Part shown: in pieces, positions 22,461 to 35,440 of the stretch | How the letters are laid out: every line of letters begins with the position of its first letter | How positions within the stretch are numbered: position 1 is the stretch's first letter | NCBI GenBank assembly: GCA_022113835.1 | Contig: JAILWY010000006.1 | Location: 2,046,001 to 2,110,000 of the forward strand | Source of the DNA: Atopsyche davidsoni | Lineage: Eukaryota; Arthropoda; Insecta; Trichoptera; Hydrobiosidae | Length of the DNA: 64,000 nt | Reading direction: 5' to 3' | The notes under the pieces: model-generated | What the model was told of the DNA's origin: nothing | The model's database searches: none | What the model saw: only the letters and a program-made list of their open reading frames with translations | Position numbers and translations under genes: made by a program

Positions 22461-23185
22461 CTTGAATCATATTAAATCTACATAGAAACTTGCCTCAACT
22501 AATAATGGGATCTTACAACACCCAAATTATTTGGGCCAATTTTGCACTTCCCGACTTTAGTATGAATGTAAACTAGTCGTGATTTATTTATGTATGTAAA
22601 AAAACACGTATATCGAATACACGTTTGCTTAATGATTTTGTCGTATTTAGGATAAATTACAATGAAAGGGTCGAATAATCTGGAGATACTGATGATTAAT
22701 TGGGAAGTGGGAGGGTGTTGAGCTAAGGGACGATCTTCCATTGAATGCTTTTGATCAGGAAAGACTTGATGAAATTACGTAGTCGTCCGAGTGGCCGAGA
22801 AAAACAACATGAATAGAAAGACTAGCAACCCATTTCCTGCGTGATACGGAAAACGACACGTAGCAGTGTTAATTTTTTATTTAATTATTATAGTATTTTT
22901 AATTGAATGAATTATTTTAAAAGCTTGTAAAAAAGATATCAGGAATTTTTTTTTATATATATCGTATCTTGCTATTTTTAGTCAAGGTAGTTTTTCTCTA
23001 ATTGAGCTTAGCCTACTAAGCTAAAACATCTTTTTATTATACTTGTAATAATTAAAATTCATTCATCAATCCACTATACCGGTTAACAAACTACATAATA
23101 TCATAAACTGGCTTTAAATTCAAATCTATGCAGGTCGTTAACAAACCGTGATGCAAATTATCTAGAAATATTTTACAAAGCATTT
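22461..23185. other. AT-rich non-coding stretch
   Basis: No supportable gene; the 80-codon minus frame at 22499-22741 has no recognised motif. Confidence 0.45.
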
Positions 23186-23189
23186 TCAA

Positions 23190-23332
23190 AAATTCAATAT
23201 TTTTGACAAAGAGTACTTGGTGGAATTCCATTTTAATATTTTAAATAATAAGCAAAATACTTGAGCGATTTTTCCACATACAGATTTTTATTGGTGACCG
23301 GTTTCGCCAACCTTTTTCTGTTTGATTAAGCA
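23190..23332 (-). mobile_element. Penelope-like terminus, copy 2 (minus, not palindromic)
   Basis: Reading on the minus strand: ATCAAACAG, a loop, GGTTGGCGAAACCGGTCACC, AATAAAAATC, CAAGTATTTT, then GGAATTCCACCAAGTACTC and CAAAAATATTGAATTT. It shares this order with the copies at 10850 and 27790 but has no inverted partner arm. The 5' half of the hammerhead-like stem has diverged (AGAAAAAGG replaces the paired GCCAAC segment), so the ribozyme-like fold is broken here. Confidence 0.65.
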
Positions 23333-23339
23333 TTTTTAC

Positions 23340-23600
23340 GTAAACAACGCTCAGAAGCGTTTATGGCGTCGTTGAATCTCACCCAATGGCCGACTTTGAG
23401 GAACAATCGACCGGTCGCACACTTGACCAGAAGTCATGGTCCGGCCCTGGTGAGCTCGGAGCCGGGCCTTTGTCTCCGGCGGCGCAGGCAGCCGGACGCC
23501 ATTGCCTTTGAGCGCTGCCCGGCCATTGTTTCAGCGCTAACTAAACTTTAACAATTATTTAGACTGGTTATAATTTCTCACCTTCGTCCCCGCGGCTCGC
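23340..23600. promoter_or_regulatory. GC-rich patch with Sox/TCF-like motifs
   Basis: A GC-rich patch directly abutting Penelope-like copy 2. HMG-type cores: CCTTTGTCT near 23467, GCCATTGCCTTTGA near 23498 and GGCCATTGTTTCA near 23521. The 62-codon frame 23363-23551 crosses it and lacks any domain. Candidate enhancer on motif clustering and composition. Confidence 0.35.
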
Positions 23601-24655
23601 CATTCATAAGTTTGCTGGTATTAAATTAATTTTGAATTATATAATTTATTTTAAATAACAGTTAGAAATAAATTTTAGAGATGGCATTAACTGTAAGTAC
23701 ATGTCATATAAAATATGTATAATAATTCCGTCTTGGCTGTGGCGTATTGGCCGAGAGAACGAATCAAATTCTAAACCGTACAATTGCAGGTTGTTAAAAG
23801 ATTGAGTATTCTCATTTATTTATTTAAAGGCATGTGTAATCTTAAATGCTGAATGTATAATTTTCATTGACAGCACATACTGTTAATACAAATTACCTCG
23901 ATCGAACTAATTCGAAGCAGGCGTGAACGAGTTGCATGAGAGTACACGAGAATCCGGTGGAACTAAACCGTCACGACTTAATAAGAGATCTTCGATAGTA
24001 CTTGTGATTATTATACTTGATGTAATTTTTTGACTAAACAAATCAATTTCTGTAACTGCAAGTTCTAATAATGGTAATTAATAAGCACTACTAGTATTTG
24101 GAATACAGGCTTTATAAAACGCTGAATTTCCATTATTGGAATCAAATATGAAAAGGATTTAAAATAAAATAAGCATGCGTATTTACTAAATATGTGATAT
24201 CAACGGTAGGTTCTTGTCATTACATTACCCCAAATATAAATATTTAGAAATTTTTTATTTTTTTTATGAAGTTCCATGTGTTTTTACAGCATAATTTTTT
24301 TTTTTAATATAGAAACAGGCTTTGTTTAATATTTTTACGAATATAGCACATTTACATTAAATATACTCCAATAATAACTTGATCGAAACCTGTTACGTAA
24401 CTATTTCGTGCACACATAATTTTCGTATTACAATTAAATATAAAAATAATTTTAGAAGTGTTTAGACTCGGCACGGAAAGTGTTTTATTTTAAACATTAA
24501 AAAAAAAATCTTGTTTATATATTATTGTACGATTTAAACCCTTCTGTATCAATTTAGCTTTCAGACGCACGCCTGAAATATTCACGTATGTATCTTTTCA
24601 ATTGGTAACTAAACACCAGATACATGTATTTGCGTAGTCAGCCTGTTTAAATTTG
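23601..24655. other. AT-rich non-coding stretch
   Basis: Nothing supportable. Confidence 0.5.
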
Positions 24656-24895
24656 CATTGCCGGCTGAATATCTTCGCTGATTTGTGGTCGACCGGTGAA
24701 TTCGTCCCGTGACTTCACATTGTCCCGGAGGCGGAGACGGTTTTGTCACCATTGTGTGGGTAGACATTTGCGCCGAGAATTACCAATCATCGAACTGCCG
24801 ACTGCGAGGGTCGCCCGCCCCGAGGTCCTCGTTTCGGGCTAACCGTAGGGGATGCTACCGACTACCCTCCGCAGGTTGGCCTGACTGAATTTTAA
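24656..24895. promoter_or_regulatory. GC-rich patch, candidate enhancer
   Basis: GC-rich DNA with two Sox-like cores, ACATTGTCC near 24718 and CCATTGTGT near 24750, about 32 bases apart, followed by a CpG-rich run. No open frame of note. Candidate cis-regulatory module. Confidence 0.35.
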
Positions 24896-26145
24896 TGCGA
24901 AATTATAATATGAGAGATTAAGTATTTGAAATTCCGTTCCTGAAGTTCAATGTAAACATATTAACGCGCGTGTGTCTCGCGCTCATATACTTGATTATAT
25001 TGCCTGAGCCTAATTGTCATTAGTCGCGTAAGATTTTGGAGGTAACATCTAATTATTTCATATCGGATTAAACGTGTGACAATATAAAATTGTAGAACTT
25101 TATATCAAGTAGACACAGTAATATGTGTTACTGGTCGTTTCTTTTCATAAATTTATATTCTAAATGAAAATAGTTGAGGCATCAGTATTTGAGTGATATA
25201 TTAGTTGCATCATTACGTCGTATTGAAACATCTGAACAAACGTTTCTTTTAATCCCCACAATGGTGCACCTTCTGATACATTCATTTAAAATAACAGATC
25301 CCTTCGATATATCTACATCCAAATACAGCTGTCATAATAATGAGTCCTCCGCCCTCACAGGAAACTTTAATCATGAAATTGATTATGATTAATACTGGGA
25401 TCATTAGTTATTGTAACACATCCAGCGTAAGACTCACGTGAGGCACTCTAATTATGGAAAAAAGTGGACATTCGTTTTCGAGGTGCAACTCACGGACAGC
25501 TGTGGAATGATAGTAATTAGGGTGGATTTGGAAGGCTTTTAGGCTCTGGAGTCATTAGGGAAGAGGTGCAACGAAGGTGATACACCTGGAGCTGGAATTC
25601 GAAACATTTTATTTACTGGACGTAATCTAAATGAATCCCTTGTTAACAAATGATATATTTGAATGAATTTATGATGCGATGTATAAATGGTTCTTAATTA
25701 TCAATAATTTAACCTTTTCATGTTTTGTTTATATATGCACTGTTAAATTAAAATTGGTCTTAATGCAAAATCATCTCAGTTATCAAAAACAATACTTTTT
25801 ATCCAGATTGATAAACTCATTTTGATAAGCTTTTATTATCATTTGTATCAGGCTTATACACAGTTTTACATTTAAGACACCAAAATAAAATGTACATTTA
25901 AATTAACTCGTGTGCATTAACACTTTTATGAAATTACTATTTACTTATAGTCATCTCGCGACTCATGCTTTGAGAATCTCAGTTCTAAGGGGTTTATTGC
26001 TCCATATTTTATCACGATATGGTTGTCAGTCATATATCTAAACGATTAGTGTGAAATTTTTTTGTTAGTTAAAATATGATAAATACGCTTGTTAATAGGC
26101 ATATCTTTTAACATATTTTTAAGTAACTGTGATATTTATACAATA
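24896..26145. other. AT-rich non-coding stretch
   Basis: No supportable gene; the frame at 25174-25392 has no recognised motif. Confidence 0.5.
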
Positions 26146-26425
26146 TCTGGGGGCACACACACGGGGCTCTTATCTTTCGTTCCGCTCGTGTCTCCCCCTG
26201 GAGCTCCTCGCCCCGTGCGTCCATGGATCGTTCTAGAACTAATCACGCGAGCAAATGAGACGGACAATCGCGTCGTCAAGGGTTGCCGTATGAGTTAACA
26301 TTCCATATAAATTAACGACAATCACGACTGTAAATTACTGTGTCAGGGGTCGGCCGGCTCGCGGTGATGACGCGGCTCTACTCGGGGCCGCGTCGTTAAA
26401 AATGTTGACGCCCCTGAGTGCACAC
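26146..26425. promoter_or_regulatory. GC-rich patch, candidate enhancer
   Basis: GC-rich patch with a GATA-type CTTATCTTT near 26168 and an imperfect inverted pair, TCAGGGGTC near 26342 and GACGCCCCTGA near 26406, flanking a CpG-rich centre. Frame 26089-26298 lies across it without a recognised domain. Confidence 0.3.
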
Positions 26426-27785
26426 AAGTGGTGTGATTATTCTTGATTTTAATTTAAATAATGTTGCATCATTCTCATTCGGATGATTACGGCATTTGAT
26501 TTCTCTAATGTTATGATATTTTTTATCGATACAATTAGGATTTTTGTAATGTTATACTTGGAAAATAATACTGATAGATTCATCAATATAATGATAATGC
26601 TGTTCACATAGTATTTTTTCAATTTCTTAACTGATATAAAAAAAAAACACAGTATAAAATTCATACAAACAAATATTTTAATAATAAACACGCGTGTAAG
26701 AAGTTCTTATATCATCTGAAAAGAGCAGAATGGTATATCATTTAATAAGTAGTATTAATAAAACACTGTTACTAATTTTATTTTTTAAGTGTTTTTTTGT
26801 TGTTATTATTACATATGAACGTGTGATCGTACGATTACAGTTTTTCTTTCATAACAATTATGAAACAGATCAACGTCTTTTGATGCACTGCAAACATTTT
26901 GCCAATTACCTTATCTATTAAAACAAGACTAATAGGTATGTGTGTATAAATTAACCTAGTGATTTTGATCTTCTACGCTTTCAAGCTAATATTTCTCTTT
27001 AAAAAAGTCGTGTTCTTTATAATCGTCTTTACTTTTGATATTAATAAAGTATACATATCACGTATTGGTGAAGATAAGCTTCGATATTTATGAAAGCAAA
27101 TTTACATTATTTCCAAAGCTTAATTAAGCCGGAATATTCCACACATTTTACGAATTACCACGAACATTTTAAAATGAGATACGTAGGTATTAATTACCTA
27201 ATAAAACAATTTCGATAGCATCTCGTATGAACCGCAGCATTTTTTCAATTAACCGCCTCCTCTGTTTGTACACACAAATAATCAAAATTAATCTGAATTT
27301 CTAGATTCTATCGGGGCTAGATTAAAACACTTTAAAATTATCTCGAATCCTATTACCAATTAGTTGAATTGAAACACTCCGAGCTTAAAAATTTCCCCTT
27401 TTCGAATAACTGCTGTACGTAATCGGAAATCTCTTAACTTCCTCGCTTTCCTTTCATTTAAAACTTTATATCGTTGGATCTGTTAGTTTTTTCGTTTACT
27501 CGATTACCGTCTTTCATGAACGTCTGTTCTGTTTTAAACACCTTGGAATGTGGATCAATCGATTAATTAAAATAAAAGTGTGTGCTTAGTTAACTGCTTT
27601 GAAATAATTAATAACGCATTACGAATGCTATTAACGTATTTGTTTATACAATTAAGAATTTATCAAACAATTAAAACATATATTAACATCAAGATACAGA
27701 ATAGAAAGTTTTATAAGCTTTATAATATGTTTTAAGTTGAGAGTAATTTTAAATATTTATAAATACAATTTCAAGATTCTTTGTT
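26426..27785. other. AT-rich non-coding stretch
   Basis: No supportable gene. Frames at 26449-26691 (minus) and 26730-26921 are Ile/Phe-rich low-complexity translations. Confidence 0.5.
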
Positions 27786-27789
27786 TGAA

Positions 27790-28032
27790 GAAATTCAATA
27801 TTTTTGACAGAGAGTACTTGGTGGAATTCCATTTTAATATTTTTGAATAAAATACTTGAGTGATTTTCCATATTTTCGTTTTTATTAGTGACCGGTTTCG
27901 CCAACCTTTCACGTTGGCATTATCAAACAGAGTGATAATGTTTGATAATGCAAACGTGAAAGGTTGGCGAAACCGGTCACTAATAAAAACGAAAATATGG
28001 AAAATCACTCAAGTATTTTATTCAAAAATATT
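27790..28032 (-). mobile_element. Penelope-like terminus, copy 3 (palindromic)
   Basis: Arms 27836-27929 and 27939-28032 (94 bp) are reverse complements with a single mismatch seen at 27916/27952, around a 9-base loop. The minus strand continues past the arm into the family tail (27790-27835, GGAATTCCACCAAGTACTC and neighbours), so the element reads minus; copy 1 reads plus. The minus arm keeps the full motif: TTGATAATGCCAAC, loop, GTTGGCGAAACCGGTC. The plus arm has GCAAAC in place of GCCAAC and so one mispair in stem II. Frames at 27757-28008 (minus) and 27860-28174 (plus) begin with the same residues because they read the two arms; they are not genes. Confidence 0.7.
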
Positions 28033-28368
28033 CTTTATTTTCTCATTTGGTAAATTTGGTAAAGCCGCGCAGGTTGTGGGGCTTACAAGGTGTGGCTTAG
28101 GTGGTAGCATGTATGTCATTATTTTCGTTACTGAGCTATGTAGGGAAAACGTGAAAAAACCCTTTAATTTTTAAGATAAGCGTACAGAAATATATATCAA
28201 TGATTTTTTTTATTTTTTATTTACGTGTTTTTGTTATCATAAAGTTCTGTGGATTATGTCAACATTGTGCCTAGATATTAAAAAAAATACAGTTTTTAAA
28301 CCAAACTACCATGCGACTTGCCTTTGACATATTTACACTCGCGTGGCTGTGCATTTTTGCTGGATCAC

Positions 28369-28391
28369 TTCCAGCGCTACCTGCGCTGGAA
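28369..28391. repeat. Compact GC-rich hairpin
   Basis: TTCCAGCGC (28369-28377) pairs perfectly with GCGCTGGAA (28383-28391) around a 5-base loop TACCT. Such a stem would be stable in RNA or as a cruciform, or may be a dimeric protein-binding site. It lies in a slightly GC-richer segment with no gene. Confidence 0.6.
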
Positions 28392-28419
28392 TACAAAGCC
28401 TGAACTAATTATAAGTGTG

Positions 28420-28700
28420 CGATTGGTTTATGGTATCTGTGTTGGAATTTAAATCAACATAGATCGAGTCTCCGGGCAATCTGAACCCGCCAATGACACC
28501 GTAAAACGTAATGGTTTGATTGTCGGCAGCGATAGGAGGAGAGTTTGTTCACTCGGCGGGTCGAGTGGAAAAATGCGGATTCGTGGCTCGGCGTGCGTGC
28601 GGCTTCAGAGTTATTCACCTACTTAAGGAGAGCGAACGCCAAGTCGATTCGCCTACAATAAATCATCAAACTTTTGTAAAACATTCCGTACATCTCGCGT
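28420..28700. promoter_or_regulatory. GC-richer patch, candidate regulatory module
   Basis: CpG-containing patch bounded by AT-rich DNA; frame 28520-28702 crosses it without a domain. Composition is the only evidence. Confidence 0.25.
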
Positions 28701-31260
28701 AATTACACGGTGTTTTTTCTGTGTTATTTACACTTATTTTTTTGCGAGAAATGTGTGTTTATTCACATAAATAACGGTTTGCCTACATCATAAAAATGTA
28801 AATTTATCTGTTACACTAAAATTGTGTTTGTTATTATTTTTAAGGCGTGTTTGTATTGTGTGGTGGTGGCTTAAAGTAAGTAAATATTGCCATATTTTTT
28901 TCTGTTTACAGTGTGAACATTCACATATTATTCTGCGAATTTAGTCAAATCGATTTGCGTATCATTACTAGTTTTAAACATCAAAAATATTTAAAAATTG
29001 CATTCAATGTGAAATTTTTTCAATGTATCATTAGCATCTTTACATTTAAATAATATTTTTCAGGCTTCTAACGACGCAGGAGTTGGAAAACTTTCATCGA
29101 CATTTCATCGTAATTTTGACTTGTCAATAGCCATAGTATACTTATTGCATAACAGTGAGTTTTAATTTTTTTTATTAGAATACGGATAAATTTTTATTTT
29201 AACAAACATATGAATAAATATGTTAAACGTTAGATACAGCCACTCTAACCTAGTGGGTCAAAATATTTAATCATGCTTCGACAAGCATTTTTCATCATTT
29301 AATCCTGAAACTCAATTGTAGTTTATTTATTCATTTTTTTTTATATCAAATCCATGTAGTTTTCTGCGTAATTATATCTCAAGATGTTCATACTTACTCA
29401 ATAGAAAGTTGCAGCATTTAAGATAATACACATAACTGTCTAAAACTTTAATTATTCTATATTTTACTAATACGCTGAATAAGTTTTTATTTTTGTTATG
29501 AATTTCGTATTATTTTTCAAAATATATATTTAACTTTGTTGTTATTCTTGGGAAGTTCCTAATACCCTCATACAACATTTTAACAACACGTGGAGCTGTT
29601 ATAATGGATTTATTTCGCATGGAATACTTTCTTCAGCAACACTTCCAGAAATATATCACCTACCTCCGAAGAAAACATTATTTTGTAGTTATCCAAAAAA
29701 GTAATCATACTCGCGTAGTAATTTAAACTTTCTGGCTTCGTCACGTCGGAGATGTTTGTGTTGACTGATTTTTGTTGAAAATCAACTTTAGTGGCCAGTC
29801 ACCCAGAACTACTCCAACACCGGCCGTATTTCAACGGTTTTTGTTCGATAAATCCATGAAATATTTATACTTTATTGAAAATAATAAAAACCGATTTTCA
29901 GAAACCAATAAAAATTTTTCACGATGATTTAAAAAAAAAGTCTAATGATTCATATCATTTTACAGCCTGCTTAGTTTTTTATTGCTGTTTTCATTCATAG
30001 TTTTTCCAGTTGATTATACACGTGATGAACGCAAATACTACATATATTGCATATTCCGGTGCAGAGATTCAAATTTTACATTTATTTGTATTCACAAAAA
30101 ATAATAAGTTTGTATGGTTTTTTTCCAGGCGGTTTTTATAACACAACTAGATTATATCTTAAAATAAGATAATATATGTTTTTAAAGCCGATTCTCGATA
30201 AAGACATTAAACAGTATAATATACATAGGAACGAAAAAAAGCGTATGAACTTTTGTTAATATTTTACTGAAAAACCTTTATTCATAAAATAGCATTTATG
30301 ATGCGAACAATTTGATTTAAAATTATACTTTTCAGTACAACTCAACATCTTATTGTCATTTTCCAATATTTAACCCTCTACAGCTCTTACAAGTATTTTT
30401 GCCCATTTTCAAATATTTAAAAATAATTATTTTCATACTCAAAATCTTAATAATATCCTTATGTCGATTATTTTGCATTAAACGATTTAAGATCAAAGCG
30501 TCTAAATAATTATACTGTTATTTAACTAATAAATGCAAAAGCACATTTAGTTTTAAATATAAAAAAATATATAGTCATAACAAAAAGTTGTGCGATTTGT
30601 ATATGCTAGAATACTAATTATTTGTGCGTTTACCAGATAAATATAAGAATAAATTATCATACTATATAATTTAATTATATTCGAAAACATGGCTTCAGTA
30701 CCTTATTTACGTTCCGTAAAAGGTTGGTTAAATTTTGTGCGGTGTTTTCTTCAGCGACGAATCACACATCCTGCTATACAAAATGCTTTGAATAATGAAA
30801 TTAAATTATTTCAGTGTTGTTTTGTTATAAAAGTATTAAAAAAAATAACACCAATTTCAACTCAAAGTCGCACCTTTTTCTGTAAACGCACCATTAATCA
30901 TAATTACAAAAGTAGATTAATAATGATTCCTTCCATACGCAAACATACTTTGTTAAGTACATAATGTATTGTTCGATAGTTTAGTTCAAATATTAGTGTT
31001 TCAAGTAAAATAATCTATATAAGAACAATGTAATCGATCGAGTCAACACTAAAATGTTGGCCTCGCTTTGTTGGGAGGGTGTTTCTAAATGAGTCACCTC
31101 AGATAAGAAATTTGCAGGTACTTGTGTCCAGGAAATCACAAAATTCAGTCCCAACTTGCTATATTGTAGGCATCTGCAAATAGAGCTATTGGAGTGAGAG
31201 GAATGTTTGTCTACTAAAGGTCTCTACTATAGAAATTTGTTATTCTGTCTGTTTTGTTCT
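28701..31260. other. AT-rich non-coding stretch
   Basis: About 2.5 kb with no supportable gene. The 91-codon frame at 30689-30964 has an ATG and basic composition but no recognised motif and an A-rich codon bias like the surroundings. Confidence 0.5.
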
Positions 31261-31263
31261 ACG

Positions 31264-31264
<1 letters not shown>

Positions 31265-31338
<74 letters not shown>

Positions 31339-31358
31339 ATATATATATTTATATATAG
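31265..31358. repeat. (AT)n microsatellite
   Basis: Alternating TA for about 90 bases with two interruptions. The Tyr/Ile-alternating frame over it is an artefact. Confidence 0.95.
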
Positions 31359-32620
31359 TAATACAATAAAAAACTTTATTTCGTTTTACGAAAGGCTTTA
31401 GTTAAAAATAGCTGCATGCTTCTGAAACTCACATTTGATAAAATAAATAATATACCCTTACTATTTATCATAGTCAGTTTTATCTAAAACAACATGTAAA
31501 ACATTTACTTGCTACCGGTAGAATAATTAGTATATATTTTTTATTTATTAAATAAATACTTTTATAATTGTATGGTTGCTTATTTCATTGTTAATTTTCT
31601 GTTTAATGCTTGTAGCAATATATGTTTATTTCGTAATATAAACTGAGGTTAGTGATCTTTGTATAGTAATAATTTTGTGTAAGTTAATTACACAAAGTTT
31701 TGGTAAATAAATTTCATTTTATCACGTAATAAGTAACCGGACAAGACAATTTGTGGTAAACTATCAATTTACGCATAATATAGTATGTAATTTTTGAGTA
31801 AACACGAGTTTATCAATTTCTCGACTTAAAGACATCAAAAATATTTGAAGGAATTTCATTAAAGCATGACGATACTTAAATACCATGCCTGAAAAAAAGA
31901 CATTTTATGAATCTGTAGAGCATAAAATTATTTTGGGGTGTTTGAACCTTTAATAATTATATTTTTTATTTGTTTAAAATCATCGTAGCATTGTCATATT
32001 CTTATTAATCCATTGTAACTATGTAAAAATAAAAAATATATAATATAGTTTTATTCATAAATATAGAATATTTGTAGAATATTCATAATAAACCAAACAT
32101 AAAAAAACAATTATGTAAATGTTCTAATGTCGCATATTAAACTTTTGCTACTTATTCCGATGAATATTTAGAAAATTTATTGTATGATTCTATCTTCTTT
32201 TTGCATTACTTAATTAAAGCACGCTCTTAAACATATTAATGCGATTATAGCTTTTTTAAAAAAAAAAAAAAAACGATGCAGCGAAATTTATAAAAACAGC
32301 GAAGTTAATAATATTTTTATATAATATATTTTTGCAGTTGATTCTATAAGATGACATTGTCCCTAAGAACTTTTCGTATGTACATAATTTTAACTAGCAA
32401 TACTAGTAATTTAGTTTCTACTAAAGCATAAACTTATTATTTAAGCAAATGAGACTTATTTTATTTATTTATCTGACTGATGAGAACACTGCTCATTGAT
32501 TTTAGAATATAAATAAAAAAATATTCAATGTTTTGTTCTATGATAGAAAAAAAAAGATTAACGCCGCTATTTTTCAATAATACAAAGTTAAAAAAAATGT
32601 ATTTTTTTAATCTTATTTCG
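31359..32620. other. AT-rich non-coding stretch
   Basis: Nothing supportable between the two microsatellites. Confidence 0.55.
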
Positions 32621-32752
<132 letters not shown>

Positions 32753-32796
32753 CCAAATATAAAATTTGCAAGTTCTGTCGTCTGCAAAGAATCTCA

Positions 32797-33090
32797 TTAT
32801 TTAGTTTCATTCTGAAAAGTCATGTTACATTTTTCAGCTAACGAAGTGCTCTGATTCCCAGACCTTTTTAACATCCGCGAAACCTTTTTAAAGAGAGGAC
32901 GACAAAAGGAAAGATCACATAAAAAAGGACAGATTTCTCGGTTGTAGGTTATGTGGATGTACGTTGACCCTTCGGGGAGTTCCCTCATTGAGGACTGTAT
33001 TACAGACTTCCCGTTTTCAAACGAGCTTACGGTTTTGTAGTCGTCCTTTCGAACGAGGATAATATGCCAAAGCGGATTAATCAACATCAT
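32797..33090 (-). other. Unrecognised 97-codon minus frame in mixed-composition patch
   Basis: The patch 32820-33080 is less AT-rich than its surroundings and a minus-strand frame with ATG runs through it. The translation is not low-complexity but shows no family I recognise. Regulatory DNA or a decayed element are equally possible. Confidence 0.15.
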
Positions 33091-34387
33091 TGATGGGTAT
33101 AAATTAATTAAACCGACTTGTTCGTCGATATTTCAAGTTTGTACAGTAATAAAAATATAAAATACTAATAGAGGTACCGATAATTAAGTAATTGTGCTCT
33201 ATTATTAAAACTACCAGAAATTGATTTCTTGGCCGTATTTCTTACCGGACGTTGGCCATCTTGTTCGCAATCATAAATTTATTAGTTCTGATGAGATACT
33301 TCGTATTTTCTTCGGATCGATATTGTTTTTTTTGTATTCATGAGAGATTTTTTTTATGATACAATTACTATTTAAAACGTGCGAGTAGTGCAAGGATTAA
33401 ACAATGAACCACGAAGATATTTTTTTTGATTGACATTTAACCCAGGCAGATCAAATGTGAAAGGGTTACGATTGAGGCACTAGGTTTTGGGGTAACCTGA
33501 ATCCCTAAAAGTTGTGCTCAGGTTATAAAAAGTTTAATTCATTATAAATAAAAGTCACGTAAGAAATACAAAGTGTTAATTTTTACAATTTTATATCACC
33601 GTTTTGTATTCTTCTGTTATTTGTGAATTTCGGTCAGTATAGAGATAGACTATAAACGATTTATTGATTATAGTTGATAATTTAAAAAAAAAAGAACCTG
33701 AATGTCAAAAATAAATTGACTGTAATCATGACTTTTTTATAATAAGTTACTTATTGCATATCACGCTACATATTTTTATTGTAAATTTATATACTTGAAT
33801 TTAAAAAAATATATGGTTTTAACTCTTAATTTTGTATGAACATTGTTTATATTTACAATGAAGATTAACAAAATATGGAAGCACGATAGAGCTCTTTACC
33901 CATATGGGTTAAGAGTTTCGTAAAATATTATAGAAATATTGAATGATCTCTGATTCCTTTGTGGTGTGTTCAAGGCAGGGTGCTCGGGTGTTTTGCGTTG
34001 AATGCATTTTGACGAGCCGAAGTAATGCACTCGGTATAGATGCAGGCGCCCTGTAAATTGGCCTGCCTGTTACGCATATGACTAGTATGACGTTCTGTCG
34101 TAATACCGTAATCTATGGGCGTATTGGATTGCCTTCTGCTGGTTGCATTCGCAATGCACCGATGCACACTTCAATTTATTTCAAATGCACTTTATAGTGT
34201 ATCAACAATATTTATATTTTATTTTAAACTCATGACACATGATGTATTTTATAGCCGTATTTTGAAGTATTATTTTTGAATGAATTATATTTTAAATTAT
34301 TGCTTGAAGTATGCCTTAAAATAAACACCTTTTTATGGTTTTATATTATTATTTTTTAAAAACTTCTTTTTTATAGCGTATAAGAAA
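33091..34387. other. AT-rich non-coding stretch
   Basis: No supportable gene. A Pho/YY1-type core (GGCCATCTTG) occurs near 33252-33261. The minus frame at 33970-34167 has no recognised motif. Confidence 0.45.
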
Positions 34388-34770
34388 TTATCTTCTTCAT
34401 CAAGTGCCTCTTCATTTCACTGAGCATATAATCATGCTGAACCAGTGTTCATGGTTTTCTAAGGGGAAAATAGTGTAGTGGGTTCCCAGGTCCCTCTACA
34501 TCGCAGTTTTATATTGAAAAGAAAAGGCTGTGTATTGCTGCTCCTCAAAAGCATTATTATATAATCCTTTCCTTACAAAGCTCTGGCGCTTAGATCTAAT
34601 ACTCTTGCAACAAGTTACATAAACAATACCAGGAGCCCCCCCACCTCGACAAGGTGTACTTCTAGAGCACATCCCTCCACAATCATTCCAAGTCCGTTAC
34701 CGATCCTTTACACATTATTAGGGTATAGAATGGCAGCCATGCACGAGGAACAGGATGGAAAGAGCTAGAA
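34388..34770 (+). repeat. Dispersed repeat family A, copy 2
   Basis: Same orientation and landmark order as the copy at 7136. It extends further 3' than copy 1, through GAGCACATCCCTCCAC, ATCATTCCAAGTCCGTTACC and GATCCTTTACACATTAT, and this extension is matched on the minus strand by the copy at 50148. No coding capacity. Confidence 0.7.
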
Positions 34771-35165
34771 GATTATAACGATAATCAATAACGATAAATA
34801 TAACGATATCTATTCAAGACCATCAAATCCAACTAAGTGTATTGGCGAATGAGGTTGCTTATTGTTATATAAAAAAAAATATTTTATTGTTTCAAATATT
34901 AAAATAGAATTTGACTAAATTCAGCCAAAAACCATTTATAACTATGTTTGAATGCAACATTTCTCTTAGTGGTTTTCACCGTTTAACTTTTGACAGTCAA
35001 GAGATCGAAAGCGTAAACAATAAATCAATTTCATTATACATGTACGTGTAATCGGTTGAATGGGCTTTAACTACACAGCGCTCTATACGGTTAGGGTAAT
35101 CTAATACTAAAGCATAATTGTTCAGTAGCTTAAGTTGTTAAAAAGATTTATATCGACAAATACAT
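34771..35165. other. Non-coding stretch
   Basis: AT-rich; nothing supportable. Confidence 0.45.
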
Positions 35166-35200
35166 CAAATATAACACCTGACCTCATGCTGTGGGGTCGA

Positions 35201-35428
35201 TCAATCCGGCTGATCGAGATTGGAGGAACCGCCGGATTTGTTCCGGGCAACCGCCTTGCTTCTTGGGGAGTCGCTCAAATTAGCAGATGCTATCGGGCTT
35301 GTTAAGACGCTAGTCCCCGAATAAACCAAATCGGCTCCCAATACACACTTTTTGCACCGCAAGTATTGCATGAATTCCACATATTTATTTAAAATAACAT
35401 TCAAAGACACAAAAATGAAAATTTTCAT
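35201..35428 (-). CDS. Unrecognised short minus frame with CxxC
   Basis: A 75-codon minus frame whose C-terminal ~50 residues lie in GC-richer DNA (35200-35340) and look protein-like: CKKC at residues 25-28, then GADLVYSGTSVL and a Ser/Asn/Lys-rich tail. The N-terminal part reads through AT-rich sequence and is probably not coding; the real start is unknown. The contrast between the two halves suggests either a terminal exon or the 3' end of a transposon ORF. I do not recognise the family. Confidence 0.2.
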   Translation of the reverse strand: MKIFIFVSLNVILNKYVEFMQYLRCKKCVLGADLVYSGTSVLTSPIASANLSDSPRSKAVARNKSGGSSNLDQPD

Positions 35429-35440
35429 CGATGGTTTGTT

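Noticed and set aside
27757..28174. Two frames with the same N-terminus on opposite strands, and a similar one at 10762-10995
   Set aside because: They read the inverted arms of Penelope-like termini; the shared residues reflect repeat DNA, not a gene family.
31207..31401. Tyr-Ile repeat proteins over (AT)n tracts (also 32528-32810)
   Set aside because: Pure microsatellite translation.
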